From the NCBI RefSeq assembly GCF_006715395.1, contig NZ_VFNC01000003.1, forward strand, positions 930,001-994,000: DNA of 64,000 nucleotides, written 5' to 3'. The notes beneath the pieces are model-generated. The model ran no database searches. It was not told the origin of the DNA and saw only the letters and a list, made by a program, of their open reading frames with translations. Both the position numbers and the translations under genes were made by a program. Source of the DNA: Streptomyces sp. SLBN-31. GTDB taxonomy: Bacteria > Actinomycetota > Actinomycetes > Streptomycetales > Streptomycetaceae. The stretch's first letter is position 1; each line of letters begins with the position of its first letter. Shown here in pieces: positions 43,501-52,245 of this stretch.

Positions 43501-46500
43501 AGTGCGTCGCGACCGACTACGCTGCGCCCGCCCTGTTGGGCGCCAACACCATGCTGCTCGCCTACCCGGACCGCATCACCACGGTCTCCGGGCCCTGCGG
43601 CACGGCGCCGGGCAAGGACACTCTGCTCTCCGACAAGAAGATCTACTACGACGGTGACGGCTCTGTCACCGACCTCGGCTCCTACGGCACCGTCACCCAC
43701 CCGCACGTCACCGGCACCCGGATCGCCACCGGTTTCGCCGCCGACGGAACCGAGAACTGGCGTACCACCAGCGGCATCTCCTACGACACGGCGGGCCGCG
43801 TCACCGACGCCCTGGACGCCGCGGGCAACGCCACCCACACCGACTACGCGCCCAAGTGGACGAGTGCGGGCGGCAACACCAATCCCACCAAGGTCACTTC
43901 CACCCAGCACCAGACGTGGACGGTCACCTCCAGCCTCGATCCGCTGCGCGGCCTGCCGCTGAAGAACGTCGACGTCAACGGCCGCGTCACCGAGATCGCG
44001 TACGACGCTCTCGGCCGCCGTACCGCCGTCTGGCTGCCCGGACGCGACAAGGCGACGCAGAGCGCGGACATGACGTTCGCGTACTCGGTGAACCCGGGCG
44101 CGGTCCCGGCCCCCGGCGGCACGATCACCCAGCCCGGCGACCCGTCCTCCGTCACCACGCGCAGCCTGCGTGAGGACGGCACGTACTCGACTTCGGTCAG
44201 CATCTACGACGGGATGCTCCAGCCCCGGCAGGCCCAGACGACTGCCGACGGCGACTCGGACTCCGGCCGGATCATCTCCGACACGTTCTACGACTCCCAC
44301 GGCTGGCCGAGCGCCTCGTACGCCGCCTACTCGGAACCGGACCACGCCCCGTCGGCCAGCCTGTACGCGGCCAACGAGAACGAGATCCCCGCCGAAACCA
44401 CGACCGCCTACGACGGCCAGGGTCGCGCCACCACGAGCACCCTGTGGCATCAGGCCGTCAAGCAGTGGAGCACTTCCACCGCCTACCCCGGCGCCGACGA
44501 GACCGACACCACCCCGCCGGCCGGCGGATCCTCGACCGCCTCCTTCACCGACGCCCTCGGACAGACGGTCAAGTCCGTGGTGAAGAACACCGGCGCCACC
44601 GTCACCCTCAAGGGCGGCAGCATCATCCCGTCCGGCACCTCGCTGACCTCCAACTCCGTGCGTCTGACCATGCAGGCCGACGGCAACCTGGTCCTCACCG
44701 CACTCGCCAGCGGCAAGACGGTCTGGTCCAGCGGTACGAACGGAAACCCGGGCGCGTACGCCCAGTTCGGCACCGACGGCAATCTCGCCGTCTACACCGC
44801 ATCCGGCACCTCCAAGTGGAGCACCGGCCTCACTGCGACCACGGGCGCGACGCTGCGCGTGCGCACCGACTCGACGCTCGCCGTGGTCGGCGGCGACGGC
44901 AGCACCGTGCTGTGGAAGCAGGGCACGGCGGGCGCGGTCCCGGCCGCCGACGCCACTACTCGCTACACCTACACGCCGGCCGGGCAGCTCGACTCGGTCA
45001 GCGACAGCGCGGGCAACACCTGGTCGTACAAGTACGACCTGCTCGGCGAGAAGACCTCGCAGTCCGACCCCAACACGGGCACGACGAGCTTCGACCGGTA
45101 CGACGTGCTCGGCAACCTCCTGCAGACCACGGACCCGCGCGGCCAGGTGCTGTCGTACACCTACGACTGGGACAACCGGGTCACGGCCGAGTATTCGGCG
45201 CCGTGGTCCGCCACCCCGGACCCGGCGAAGCAACTGATCTCACGTGAGTACGACACGCTGGCCAAGGGCTACCCGACGTCCTCGACCCGCTACGTCGGCG
45301 GCGCGAGGGGCAGCGCGTACACCGAGGCGGTCATCGGCTACAACACGGCCTACCAGCCGCTGGGTTCGACGCTGACCGTCCCCGCCGCCGACGGCTTCCC
45401 GGGCACGGCGGGCAAGGACAGCGGCACGGTCACGTACACCCTGTCGTCGACGTACACACCGAACGTCGGTCTGCTGGCGACGACCCAGTACCAGGCGGAC
45501 GGCGGCCTGCCCACCGAACGCATCGGCTACGGCTACACGCTCCAGGGCGCGCTGGACGGCTTCGGCGGCTACATCAACGCCGCCAACACGCCCTCGTACC
45601 TCGACGGCACGGTCCACGACCCCTTCGGCCGGGTGCTCCAGGCCAACTACGGCCCCACCGGCAAGGAACTGGCGGCCTTCGCCCAGTACGACGCGACGAC
45701 GGGCCGCACCACCCAGACCAGCAGCATGACGCAGACGTCCACCACGGCCCTGGACGTTGTCAACTACCGCTACAACCAGTCCGGTGAGCTCACCGCCACG
45801 GACGACCTCCAGGACAACACCACCCACGACACCCAGTGCTTCGCCTACGACTCGTTCCAGCGTCTGACCGCCGCTTGGACGGACACCGCGGGGATCACCG
45901 GCTCCGGCACCGCGCCGGTGGGCGCGGTCGGCGGCTGCACCACGGCCTCCGTGCAGACCAGCGCGGCGCCGGTGAAGACCAAGACGGTCGGCGGTCCGGC
46001 GCCCTACTGGCAGACGTACACCTATGACCTGCTCGGCGACCGGACCGGCATGGTCGACCATGACCCGACCGGCAACGCGGCGGCCGACACGACCCAGTCG
46101 ACGTCGTACCCAGGCGTCGACGGCACGACTTCCATTGCGCACGCGAACCAGGCGGGCGCGACGACGACCAGCAACCCGGGCACGGGTACGGCGACGCAGA
46201 CCCCGTCGTACACGGACTCCGCCGGCAAGAACGCGGGCAACACGGTCAGCCGCGCGACGAAGACGACGGGCCTCCTCGCGACCGGCTTCAGCCTCTCGGG
46301 CGGCGGCAAGCTGTGCGTCGAGGAGACGGGCTCCGGGGCGAAGGTCGACGTCGACACGTGCAGTTCGTCGTCGACGGCTCAGAAGTGGGCGATCAGCACC
46401 GACGGCACGGTCAAGGCGGGCGGCTTCTGTCTGGACACCGCAGGCAACGCGACCACGTCCGGCACGGGCGTGGTGGCCGACACCTGCTCTACCGACGCCA

Positions 46501-48344
46501 CCCAGAAGTGGCGCGTCACGTCCACCGGGACGCTGGTCAACGTGGCCAAGAGCACCCTGTGCCTGACCGACCCGGGGGCCGGCGCCACCAAGGGCACCCA
46601 GCTGACGGCCACGACCTGCGGCGGCAAGGGCCAGACGTGGTCGACGACCACGGCGGGCGCACTGCCCGCGGGCCAGACGCAGACCTTCACCTACGACGAA
46701 GAGGGCAGGACGGCGACGGTCTCGACGCCGTCCGGCACCACGAGCCGCACGAGCAAGTACCTGTACGACGCGGACGGCAACCTGCTGGAGCAGACGGCGT
46801 CGGTCGGCGGCACGGACAAGACGCGAGTGCTGTACCTCTTCGGCGGGGCAGAGCAGCTGACGCTGGACGTGGCCGCGAAGACGTGCACGGCGCTGCGGTA
46901 CTACTCGGGCCCGGACGGGACGCGGGTGACTCGCTCCAGCTCAGGGGACGTGACGTACCAAATCGCCAACGGGCAGGGCACGGAGACGACTTCGGTGGCC
47001 GCCGACGACCTCGCCGTCACTCGCCGGTACTACGACCCGTACGGGAACCCGCGCGGCGCGAAGCCGTCGACGTGGGTTGCGGCGGACGAGAACCACGGCT
47101 TCCTGGGCAAACCGGTGGACTCGGTGACCGGGCTGGACCTGCTGGGGGCGCGGAACTACGACCCGGCACTGGGCCGATTCCTCACGCCCGACCCCCTGTT
47201 CCAGGCGGGCGACCCGAACCAGATGGGCGGGTACACGTACGCGGCGGACAATCCGGCGACCGGCTCGGATCCGACCGGGTTCGACGACTGGTACCGCGAC
47301 AAGGACATGAACCCGTGCGTCATCGACTGCAATACGCCGTCGCCGTCGCCGGCTCCTGCACCCACCAGCACCTCCAGCGGCAGCACGAACACCAGCTCCG
47401 CCGCGGCACCGTCGCCCGGGGTCACCCCGCCCGCGACACCACCCGACCCGAATGCCGGGCCCGACCTCCTCTACAGCACCTTCGAGGACATCGGGCTGGC
47501 GATCCGCTCCTTGGCGGTCTGCGAGTTCTGGCTCACCGGCAGCGGACCCGACCACGATCAGGCCTGCTCGATAGCCGGCGGCGTCGTCTCCGGTGGAGGC
47601 CTGGAAGGCAGCGGCGTCGGAGCCCTCGAAGGCGGTGCCGTCGCGGGCGAGGGCGAGAGCGCCCTCGTCAGCACGGCAAGGGGTGCGGCCGACACCGACG
47701 CGGCCGCGGCGGCCGGCGCGGGCGCCAAGGCCGTCAACGAGGCAGCCTCCGACATGGAGGACCTCGCCGCCATGAAGCGGGCGAACGCCCAGGCGGAGGC
47801 GGAGAAGGCGAACGGGGCATCTGCCCAGCCGAGTGCGCCACAAGCGGGGGCATCGGGGACCAAGCCTGAGGCGGGGTCACCCCGGGGCACGACGTCCCGT
47901 GGTGAGGCGGGCGGGAAGTCCAGACCTTCCTACGGACACCAGGAAGCGTCTCCAGCCAAGTGGAATCCGGACGAGCGCCTGGCCCGAGGGAACCTGCTCG
48001 CCAGCCAGGCGGCGGTCGCGAACCGGACGGCCAAGACCGCGGACCGGTCCTACGTGTCCGGAGTCCACGTCGAGACCGGCGAATTGGCCGTAGCGTCTTC
48101 AGGCCCCGGCCCCGGCGCCGCATGCGCGCTGACGTACTGTGCCGAAGGCAACGTGGTCCATCTGCTCGGCGGTGACTGGCAGAAGGTACGGTTCGGAACC
48201 GCCTACGTCGCAGTGCGTACAGACACAGGCCTTGCACCGGTGGGGAAGTACGTGTGCGCGAATTGCCAGCTGGACTACCCGGGAAGCAGTTTCGGGCCGG
48301 GCGTCGTAGGACGGCCCGATGGTGCGTGGTACGACGAGCCGTAG
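40506..48344 (+). CDS. Secreted RHS-repeat polymorphic toxin with deaminase-like tip
   Basis: A 2612-residue protein with signal peptide (TLTLVSALLATMALLVTGAVAQ). Order by approximate residue: SpvB/TcdB-like shell part 200-1350 (GVGDTGPSVALSYDSQSVDGETSARNSQASWIGDGWSY); bulb-type lectin insert 1370-1475 (LTMQADGNLVL, VWSSGTN, FGTDGNLAVY); YD/RHS repeats 1475-1900; ricin-type lectin insert 1918-2055; RHS core 2060-2262 ending GLDLLGARNYDPALGRFLTPDPL and YTYAADNPATGSDPTG; variable linker; and a C-terminal domain from about 2510. That tip has CAE (C2545, E2547) and CANC (C2584, C2587), the zinc and proton-shuttle pattern of cytidine-deaminase-fold toxins (YwqJ-like or related). RHS shells encapsulate and release such toxins. 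A probable immunity gene follows. Confidence 0.87.
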   Translation: MGVRRTLTLVSALLATMALLVTGAVAQDGVGPYVFHGDFWKPKPLPVTPAVGDHELSRPKSPRPRGYRALTRYSATKPSWPHAGSHTVDLKGKPVRAGVLPVWVASSGKAKPQQVRVQLADRAEALKAGADTGLLVGLGGAKSPTAKVSVVVDYSSVAKAYGGGYGSRLTLARLPACALTTPQRAECRTRTPLKSVNRATANQLTATTTADSAIAVTSGSRGSQGDYSATSLTPEGSWQATGTGAYTYSYPIDMPAGVGDTGPSVALSYDSQSVDGETSARNSQASWIGDGWSYQPGFVQRQYRSCGSLLDSDGKKVVKGSGDQCWGGANATVSFGSHSGVLVPTSSSGVPNEIREYRLQGDDGTVVQELSGAANGLFDGTYFRVLTTDGTAAYFGADHSPSGPGTKGTAAADSGDDSTHAAWGLPVLHPRSADPCHSDADGKKSRCDKPEGWRWNLDFVVSPSGFVQRFDYATETGYYDLGGGQAAATDDKDDTGTLTSYTRGGTLTSISYGYTVDDEQAGRTPSAQVVFASKQRCQTTSSFTDCSAGNLDDNTAPHWPDVPWDLHCDSTDKTKLPDDATKVPTDVCVTSAPTFWSTTRLDTITTKVHVKDGDTDKLVPVDSYDLGQVYSDAGGAVDPVTGTTVDPKDAGSLQAVMWLQSIRHTGRDTYAGGDKDITLNQVSFTGTEIDNRVNDDSPSAPPLYRPRISNVQTETGESITVEYNQNPCAGKSLDIKSADSNTSSCYPVYWTVPGASKPIADWFNKTTVHSVTVADLTVAAQYNPDASKIPAGSEAHLFTYAYSGAAWHRDDSDLTDDQYRTWDQFRGFRDVTVRTGKAPEPVTQQTTTYLQGMDGDYKADGSRRSVSLDATVGGKTVETVTDSNQLAGTALQSDVYTASGGTVNASTVNGPFDFTTTAHADRTSWTAWTQEDHPGETKPDKDTLPDLTARRIKSTQTHGYSLLVDGSWRHTRSDTAYDDQGRVQSVDAHGDVSVAAQEKCVATDYAAPALLGANTMLLAYPDRITTVSGPCGTAPGKDTLLSDKKIYYDGDGSVTDLGSYGTVTHPHVTGTRIATGFAADGTENWRTTSGISYDTAGRVTDALDAAGNATHTDYAPKWTSAGGNTNPTKVTSTQHQTWTVTSSLDPLRGLPLKNVDVNGRVTEIAYDALGRRTAVWLPGRDKATQSADMTFAYSVNPGAVPAPGGTITQPGDPSSVTTRSLREDGTYSTSVSIYDGMLQPRQAQTTADGDSDSGRIISDTFYDSHGWPSASYAAYSEPDHAPSASLYAANENEIPAETTTAYDGQGRATTSTLWHQAVKQWSTSTAYPGADETDTTPPAGGSSTASFTDALGQTVKSVVKNTGATVTLKGGSIIPSGTSLTSNSVRLTMQADGNLVLTALASGKTVWSSGTNGNPGAYAQFGTDGNLAVYTASGTSKWSTGLTATTGATLRVRTDSTLAVVGGDGSTVLWKQGTAGAVPAADATTRYTYTPAGQLDSVSDSAGNTWSYKYDLLGEKTSQSDPNTGTTSFDRYDVLGNLLQTTDPRGQVLSYTYDWDNRVTAEYSAPWSATPDPAKQLISREYDTLAKGYPTSSTRYVGGARGSAYTEAVIGYNTAYQPLGSTLTVPAADGFPGTAGKDSGTVTYTLSSTYTPNVGLLATTQYQADGGLPTERIGYGYTLQGALDGFGGYINAANTPSYLDGTVHDPFGRVLQANYGPTGKELAAFAQYDATTGRTTQTSSMTQTSTTALDVVNYRYNQSGELTATDDLQDNTTHDTQCFAYDSFQRLTAAWTDTAGITGSGTAPVGAVGGCTTASVQTSAAPVKTKTVGGPAPYWQTYTYDLLGDRTGMVDHDPTGNAAADTTQSTSYPGVDGTTSIAHANQAGATTTSNPGTGTATQTPSYTDSAGKNAGNTVSRATKTTGLLATGFSLSGGGKLCVEETGSGAKVDVDTCSSSSTAQKWAISTDGTVKAGGFCLDTAGNATTSGTGVVADTCSTDATQKWRVTSTGTLVNVAKSTLCLTDPGAGATKGTQLTATTCGGKGQTWSTTTAGALPAGQTQTFTYDEEGRTATVSTPSGTTSRTSKYLYDADGNLLEQTASVGGTDKTRVLYLFGGAEQLTLDVAAKTCTALRYYSGPDGTRVTRSSSGDVTYQIANGQGTETTSVAADDLAVTRRYYDPYGNPRGAKPSTWVAADENHGFLGKPVDSVTGLDLLGARNYDPALGRFLTPDPLFQAGDPNQMGGYTYAADNPATGSDPTGFDDWYRDKDMNPCVIDCNTPSPSPAPAPTSTSSGSTNTSSAAAPSPGVTPPATPPDPNAGPDLLYSTFEDIGLAIRSLAVCEFWLTGSGPDHDQACSIAGGVVSGGGLEGSGVGALEGGAVAGEGESALVSTARGAADTDAAAAAGAGAKAVNEAASDMEDLAAMKRANAQAEAEKANGASAQPSAPQAGASGTKPEAGSPRGTTSRGEAGGKSRPSYGHQEASPAKWNPDERLARGNLLASQAAVANRTAKTADRSYVSGVHVETGELAVASSGPGPGAACALTYCAEGNVVHLLGGDWQKVRFGTAYVAVRTDTGLAPVGKYVCANCQLDYPGSSFGPGVVGRPDGAWYDEP

Positions 48345-48387
48345 GGTGCATGGCTGACAACGTTTCGGGTCACGAGGTGAAAGGTTG

Positions 48388-48861
48388 GTGCAGGTGAGTC
48401 TCGCGCGGGCGGAGTTGGAGCGGCATGACTGGGACGCGCTCCGGTGTGGATGCGGTCAGTCTGCCGGGCATCTGCTGACCACCTTGGAGACCGTCCTTGC
48501 CGGGGGCGCCTCTGGTGCCGTGCGAAGTCTGGACGACCACGTGGTTGTCCAGTCCATTCTGATGCCCCCGGCGCCCGCAGTCTGTGCGGTCGTCATGGCG
48601 CATCTGGCGGATGGCATGGCGGAGGCGCAGGAACAGGAGATCCTGTGGCTGCTGCTGGCTCTGGTCGCGGGCGAGGTGGACGGGGATTCGGTGGAGGACA
48701 GTCTCCAAATGCGCTGCGTGGAAACGGTCCGTGATGGGTTGTGGCTCGTCTACCGGGCGTTTCTCGATGCCAGTGGCCCCGTTTCCAAGGGATACGCCGA
48801 CGATGTGCTGGACGTAGTGGAGTGGGATCCGGTGAGGCTGGAGCAGTACCGGCGTTGGTGA
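48388..48861 (+). CDS. Probable immunity protein for the RHS deaminase toxin
   Basis: A 157-residue, acidic, largely alpha-helical cytosolic protein with repeated Leu/Ala-rich helices (DALRCGCGQSAGHLLTTLETVLAG, QEQEILWLLLALVAGEVDG, VRDGLWLVYRAFLDA). I do not recognise a named family. It begins 43 bp after the RHS stop on the same strand, exactly where immunity genes of polymorphic toxins lie, and has no signal peptide, as expected for protection inside the cell. GTG 48388 has GAGGTGA 7 bases upstream; TTG 48385 and GTG 48394 are alternatives. Codon bias is weaker than in housekeeping neighbours, pointing to exchange together with the toxin tip. Confidence 0.72.
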   Translation: MQVSLARAELERHDWDALRCGCGQSAGHLLTTLETVLAGGASGAVRSLDDHVVVQSILMPPAPAVCAVVMAHLADGMAEAQEQEILWLLLALVAGEVDGDSVEDSLQMRCVETVRDGLWLVYRAFLDASGPVSKGYADDVLDVVEWDPVRLEQYRRW

Positions 48862-48885
48862 AACCTGAAGAGCGTCTCTAGTCCG

Positions 48886-49149
48886 GTGTGCCGGCCGGCA
48901 CCCACGTACAGCAACCAACAGAAGATCGGAATACAGGACAGTTCGACCTGCCCGACCACCTTGCCGATTGACTGGACGATGCACCACTCGACGAGTGAAG
49001 TGACCGGAGTGGAACGGCACATGCGACTGATCGACGTGGAATCAGCAGGCACGACTGGTCGGCGCTTCGCTGCGGATGTGGGGAGTCGACGGAACACCTG
49101 GCTGATGACCTACGACGGCTGGCTGCGGCGCAGCGCGAGGCCGAGCTGA
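48886..49149 (+). CDS. Possible small gene or fragment after the immunity gene
   Basis: An open frame of 87 residues from GTG 48886 with moderately biased codons. The second half (HMRLIDVESAGTTGRRFAADVGSRRNTWLMTYDGWLRRS) reads like protein, the first half less so. I do not recognise it. It could be a displaced immunity or toxin-tip fragment, as is usual downstream of RHS genes, or not coding. There is no convincing ribosome site. Confidence 0.28.
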   Translation: MCRPAPTYSNQQKIGIQDSSTCPTTLPIDWTMHHSTSEVTGVERHMRLIDVESAGTTGRRFAADVGSRRNTWLMTYDGWLRRSARPS

Positions 49150-49282
49150 CTCATCTTTGAACTGGACATGGCCAATTCCTGGTTTTCCGTGCGCCTGGGC
49201 AGCGGTCACGCTCTACGCGAGTAGCCCCGCACGTCCGACTTGTCTACGCGCGTCGCGCCACGCCAGCTTCCAGGAGCCCCGT

Positions 49283-51103
49283 ATGCCCGTCAGTCCCATG
49301 AACCGCCGCGAGTTCGTGAAGAAGTCGGCCGTCACCGGAGCGGCCGTCGCCGCGGCGGGGGCTGTCGGCGCCGGCACCGCCCAGGCCGCCGACGGCCAGC
49401 TGCCCGGGAAGGCCCCGAAGACCTGGTCCTTCTCCATCCTGGGCACCACCGACCTGCACAGTCACGTCTTCGACTGGGACTACTACAAGGACGCCGCCTA
49501 CAGCGACAAGGCCGGCAACTCCGTCGGCGTCGCCCGCGTCGCCACGCTCATCAAGCAGCAGCGCGCGGCCAAGGGCGAGGAGCACGTCCTGCTCGTCGAC
49601 GCCGGCGACATCATCCAGGGCACCTCCCTGGCCTACTACTTCGCGCGCGTCGCCCCGATCACGGGCACCGACGGCAAGCCCGGTCCCAAGCACCCGATGG
49701 CCGTGGCCATGAACCACATGCGCTACGACGCCGCCGCCCTCGGCAACCACGAGTTCAACTACGGCATCGAGGTGCTGCGCAAGTTCGAGCAGCAGTGCCG
49801 CTTCCCGCTGCTCGGCGCGAACGCGCTGGACGCCAAGACGCTGCGGCCCGCCTTCCACCCGTACACGGTGAAGCGGATCTGTGTGCCGGGCGCGCCCGAC
49901 ATCAAGGTCGGCATCCTGGGTCTGACCAACCCCGGCATCGCGCTGTGGGACAAGGACAACGTCAGCGGGAAGATGGTCTTCCCGGGGCTCGTGGAGCAGG
50001 CGAAGAAGTACGTGCCGCGGCTGCGCGCGCTCGGCTGCGACGTCGTCTTCCTGACCGACCACTCGGGCCTCGACGGCTCCTCCTCCTACGGCGACGCGCT
50101 GCCGTACGTGGAGAACGCCTCCAACCTCGTCGCCGAGCAGGTCCCCGGCATCGACGCGATCCTCGTGGGTCACACGCACGTCGAGGTGCCGTCGTACACG
50201 GTGAAGAACGAGGAGAGCGGCGAGGACGTCCTGCTCTCCGAGCCGTACTGCTGGGGCTACCGGCTCAGCGTCTTCGACTTCGAGCTCGAACTGCACCACG
50301 GGCGCTGGAAGGTGACCAAGAAGACCGCCCAGACCCTCAACCCGAACACCGTGGACGAGGACCCGGAGATCAAGAAGCTCCTGGAGGCCGACCACGAGCT
50401 GGTCGTGAAGTACGTCAACACGGCGGTGGGCACCTGCACGGAGGACCTCTCGGCGGCGGAGTCCTGCTGGAAGGACGTGCCGATCATGGACTTCATCCAC
50501 CAGGTGCAGATGGACACGGTGAAGGCGGGCCTGTCGGCGGGCGACGCCGCGCTGCCGCTGATCTCGGTGGCGGCGCCCTTCAGCCGCACCGCCGACATCC
50601 CGGCCGGGAGCGTCACCATCAAGGACATCGCCGGCCTCTACATCTACGACAACACCCTCTACGGCAAGAAGCTCACGGGCGCCCAGCTCAAGGACTACCT
50701 GGAGTACGCGGCGAAGTACTACCACCAGGTCCCGTCCGGCACGAAGGTCGACACCTCGACCCTGACCAACGCCAACAGCTTCTGGGACTACATGTACGAC
50801 ACCGCGGCGGGCGTCGACTACGAGATCGACATCGCGCAGCCGGAGGGTTCGCGGATCAAGAACCTCACCTACCAGGGCGCGGCGATCGCCGACGACCAGG
50901 TCTTCGTCGTCGCGGTCAACAACTACCGGGCGAACGGCGGTTCGGGCTACCCGCACATCGCCTCGGCGGACATCGCCTACAGCTCCACCAACGAGATCCG
51001 CCAGCTGATGATCGACTACGTGACGTCGAAGGGGACGCTGGACCCGAAGGACTTCGCGGTGACGAACTGGAAGCTGACGCAGGCCGGGACCCCGGTCTTC
51101 TGA
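49283..51103 (+). CDS. Tat-exported 5'-nucleotidase / cyclic-nucleotide phosphodiesterase family
   Basis: A 606-residue metallophosphoesterase. The N-terminus MNRREFVKKSAVTGAAVAAAGAVGAGTAQA is a twin-arginine signal. The catalytic domain (about 45-350) has the metal ligands in LGTTDLHSHVFDWDYY, LLVDAGDIIQGT, ALGNHEFNYG and LVGHTHVEVPS. The C-terminal 5_nucleotid_C substrate domain (about 380-580) has DFIHQVQMDTVKAG and GLYIYDNTLYGKKLTGAQLKDYLEYAA. Such enzymes hydrolyse nucleotides or 2',3'-cyclic nucleotides outside the cell to recover phosphate and nucleoside. The start follows CAGGAG at 7 bases. A PHO box was not found by eye. Confidence 0.9.
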   Translation: MPVSPMNRREFVKKSAVTGAAVAAAGAVGAGTAQAADGQLPGKAPKTWSFSILGTTDLHSHVFDWDYYKDAAYSDKAGNSVGVARVATLIKQQRAAKGEEHVLLVDAGDIIQGTSLAYYFARVAPITGTDGKPGPKHPMAVAMNHMRYDAAALGNHEFNYGIEVLRKFEQQCRFPLLGANALDAKTLRPAFHPYTVKRICVPGAPDIKVGILGLTNPGIALWDKDNVSGKMVFPGLVEQAKKYVPRLRALGCDVVFLTDHSGLDGSSSYGDALPYVENASNLVAEQVPGIDAILVGHTHVEVPSYTVKNEESGEDVLLSEPYCWGYRLSVFDFELELHHGRWKVTKKTAQTLNPNTVDEDPEIKKLLEADHELVVKYVNTAVGTCTEDLSAAESCWKDVPIMDFIHQVQMDTVKAGLSAGDAALPLISVAAPFSRTADIPAGSVTIKDIAGLYIYDNTLYGKKLTGAQLKDYLEYAAKYYHQVPSGTKVDTSTLTNANSFWDYMYDTAAGVDYEIDIAQPEGSRIKNLTYQGAAIADDQVFVVAVNNYRANGGSGYPHIASADIAYSSTNEIRQLMIDYVTSKGTLDPKDFAVTNWKLTQAGTPVF

Positions 51104-51217
51104 CCCGAGCGCGGCGGACGCAGGGCGACCGGGGTTCAGTCTCCGGTCGCCCGGGCCAGGCATATCGGGCTTACGATGAAAACGCCGCGTATCGGTCTAC
51201 AGGAGAAGGTGAGTGCG

Positions 51218-51508
51218 ATGCGCGTGTTGCTCAAGGCGTCCATGAACACCGAGAAGGCCAACGACGTCATCCGCAGCGGCAGGATGCCGCAGCTCATGGA
51301 GGAGACCCTCGGCAATCTCAAGCCCGAGGCCGCCTACTTCACCATCGACCACGGCGTGCGCACCGCCTACCTCGTCATCGACGTCCAGGACAGCTCCCAG
51401 ATGCCGTCCATCGGCGAGCCCTTCTTCATGGACCTGGGCGCCGAGATCGACATGACGCCCGTGATGAACTCCGACGACCTGCAGAAGGGGCTCTCCCAGC
51501 TCCGCTAG
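51218..51508 (+). CDS. Small conserved-looking protein, ferredoxin-like fold
   Basis: A 96-residue protein: MRVLLKASMNTEKANDVIRSGRMPQLMEETLGNLKPEAAYFTIDHGVRTAYLVIDVQDSSQMP, which suggests a beta-alpha-beta unit of a small ferredoxin-like (DUF3303- or NIPSNAP-type) barrel. I cannot name the family with certainty and assign no function. The ATG 51218 has AGGAGAAGG (51201-51209) upstream at 8 bases. It is convergent with the next gene (12 bp between stops). Confidence 0.75.
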   Translation: MRVLLKASMNTEKANDVIRSGRMPQLMEETLGNLKPEAAYFTIDHGVRTAYLVIDVQDSSQMPSIGEPFFMDLGAEIDMTPVMNSDDLQKGLSQLR

Positions 51509-51520
51509 CGGGACGGCCGC

Positions 51521-52171
51521 TCAGCTGAAGACGATCATCGACCCCTGCGCCAGGCTCCGCGTCGCCGCCGCGTGCAGGCCCAGCCAGACGTGACGTTCGC
51601 GGGCGAAGGGGCTGGGGTCGTACGGCGCCGGGACCGCCGGCTCCTCCAGCTCCGTGGGAGCGCGCGGCGGTTCCGGGGCGGCAGGCGGGTTGGCCGGATC
51701 GATGCCGATCGCCGGGGCGACGTACTCCAGTTCGCGCAGCAGTGCCTGCGAGGACCCCAAGGGGCCGCCGCCGGACAGCAGTTCGTCGTTGGACAGGGGC
51801 TGCGGGAAGTCCACGGGGACGTACGCGCCCGCGTGGTCGTAGTGCCAGACCAGGTGCGACTGCTGTGCCGTGGAGTCGAACATCTCCAGCAACTGCTCGT
51901 AGTCGCCGCCCAGATCGTCGACGGGCGTCACCGGCAGACCGCAGACCTGCAGCAGGTAGACCCGGCGCAGGAAGTGCAGCGCGTCGTAGTCGAAGCCGGC
52001 CACCGGGGCGACCTCGCCGGACAGGCCCGGCATGTACTGGTACACCGGCACCGGCGGCAGACCCGCCGCGGCGAGCACGTCGTTGTACTGCGCGAGTTCG
52101 TCGGCGAAGGGATTGTCGGGGGTGTGGCACAACACGTCGACGAGCGGTACCAGCCACAGGTCACAGGCCAA
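51521..52171 (-). CDS. Unrecognised soluble protein
   Basis: A 216-residue protein from a TTG at 52171 with TAGGGAG 7 bases upstream: ACDLWLVPLVDVLCHTPDNPFADELAQYNDVLAAAGLPPVPVYQYMPGL, then DALHFLRRVYLLQV, HLVWHYDHAGAYVPVDFPQPL and a Pro/Glu-rich linker. I do not recognise the family. Text before the TTG (to 52291) is less protein-like. It is the last gene of a minus-strand run GntR - glycosyltransferase - this gene, 74 bp after the glycosyltransferase stop. It may act with that membrane enzyme, but nothing in it proves this. Confidence 0.65.
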   Translation of the reverse strand: MACDLWLVPLVDVLCHTPDNPFADELAQYNDVLAAAGLPPVPVYQYMPGLSGEVAPVAGFDYDALHFLRRVYLLQVCGLPVTPVDDLGGDYEQLLEMFDSTAQQSHLVWHYDHAGAYVPVDFPQPLSNDELLSGGGPLGSSQALLRELEYVAPAIGIDPANPPAAPEPPRAPTELEEPAVPAPYDPSPFARERHVWLGLHAAATRSLAQGSMIVFS

Positions 52172-52245
52172 AGAGGGCTCCCTAGCGAGGTGGTCAGTCA
52201 AGGAAGGGTAGTCGGTGCGGCTCGGGGTGGGACCGGGTCGTCGGG

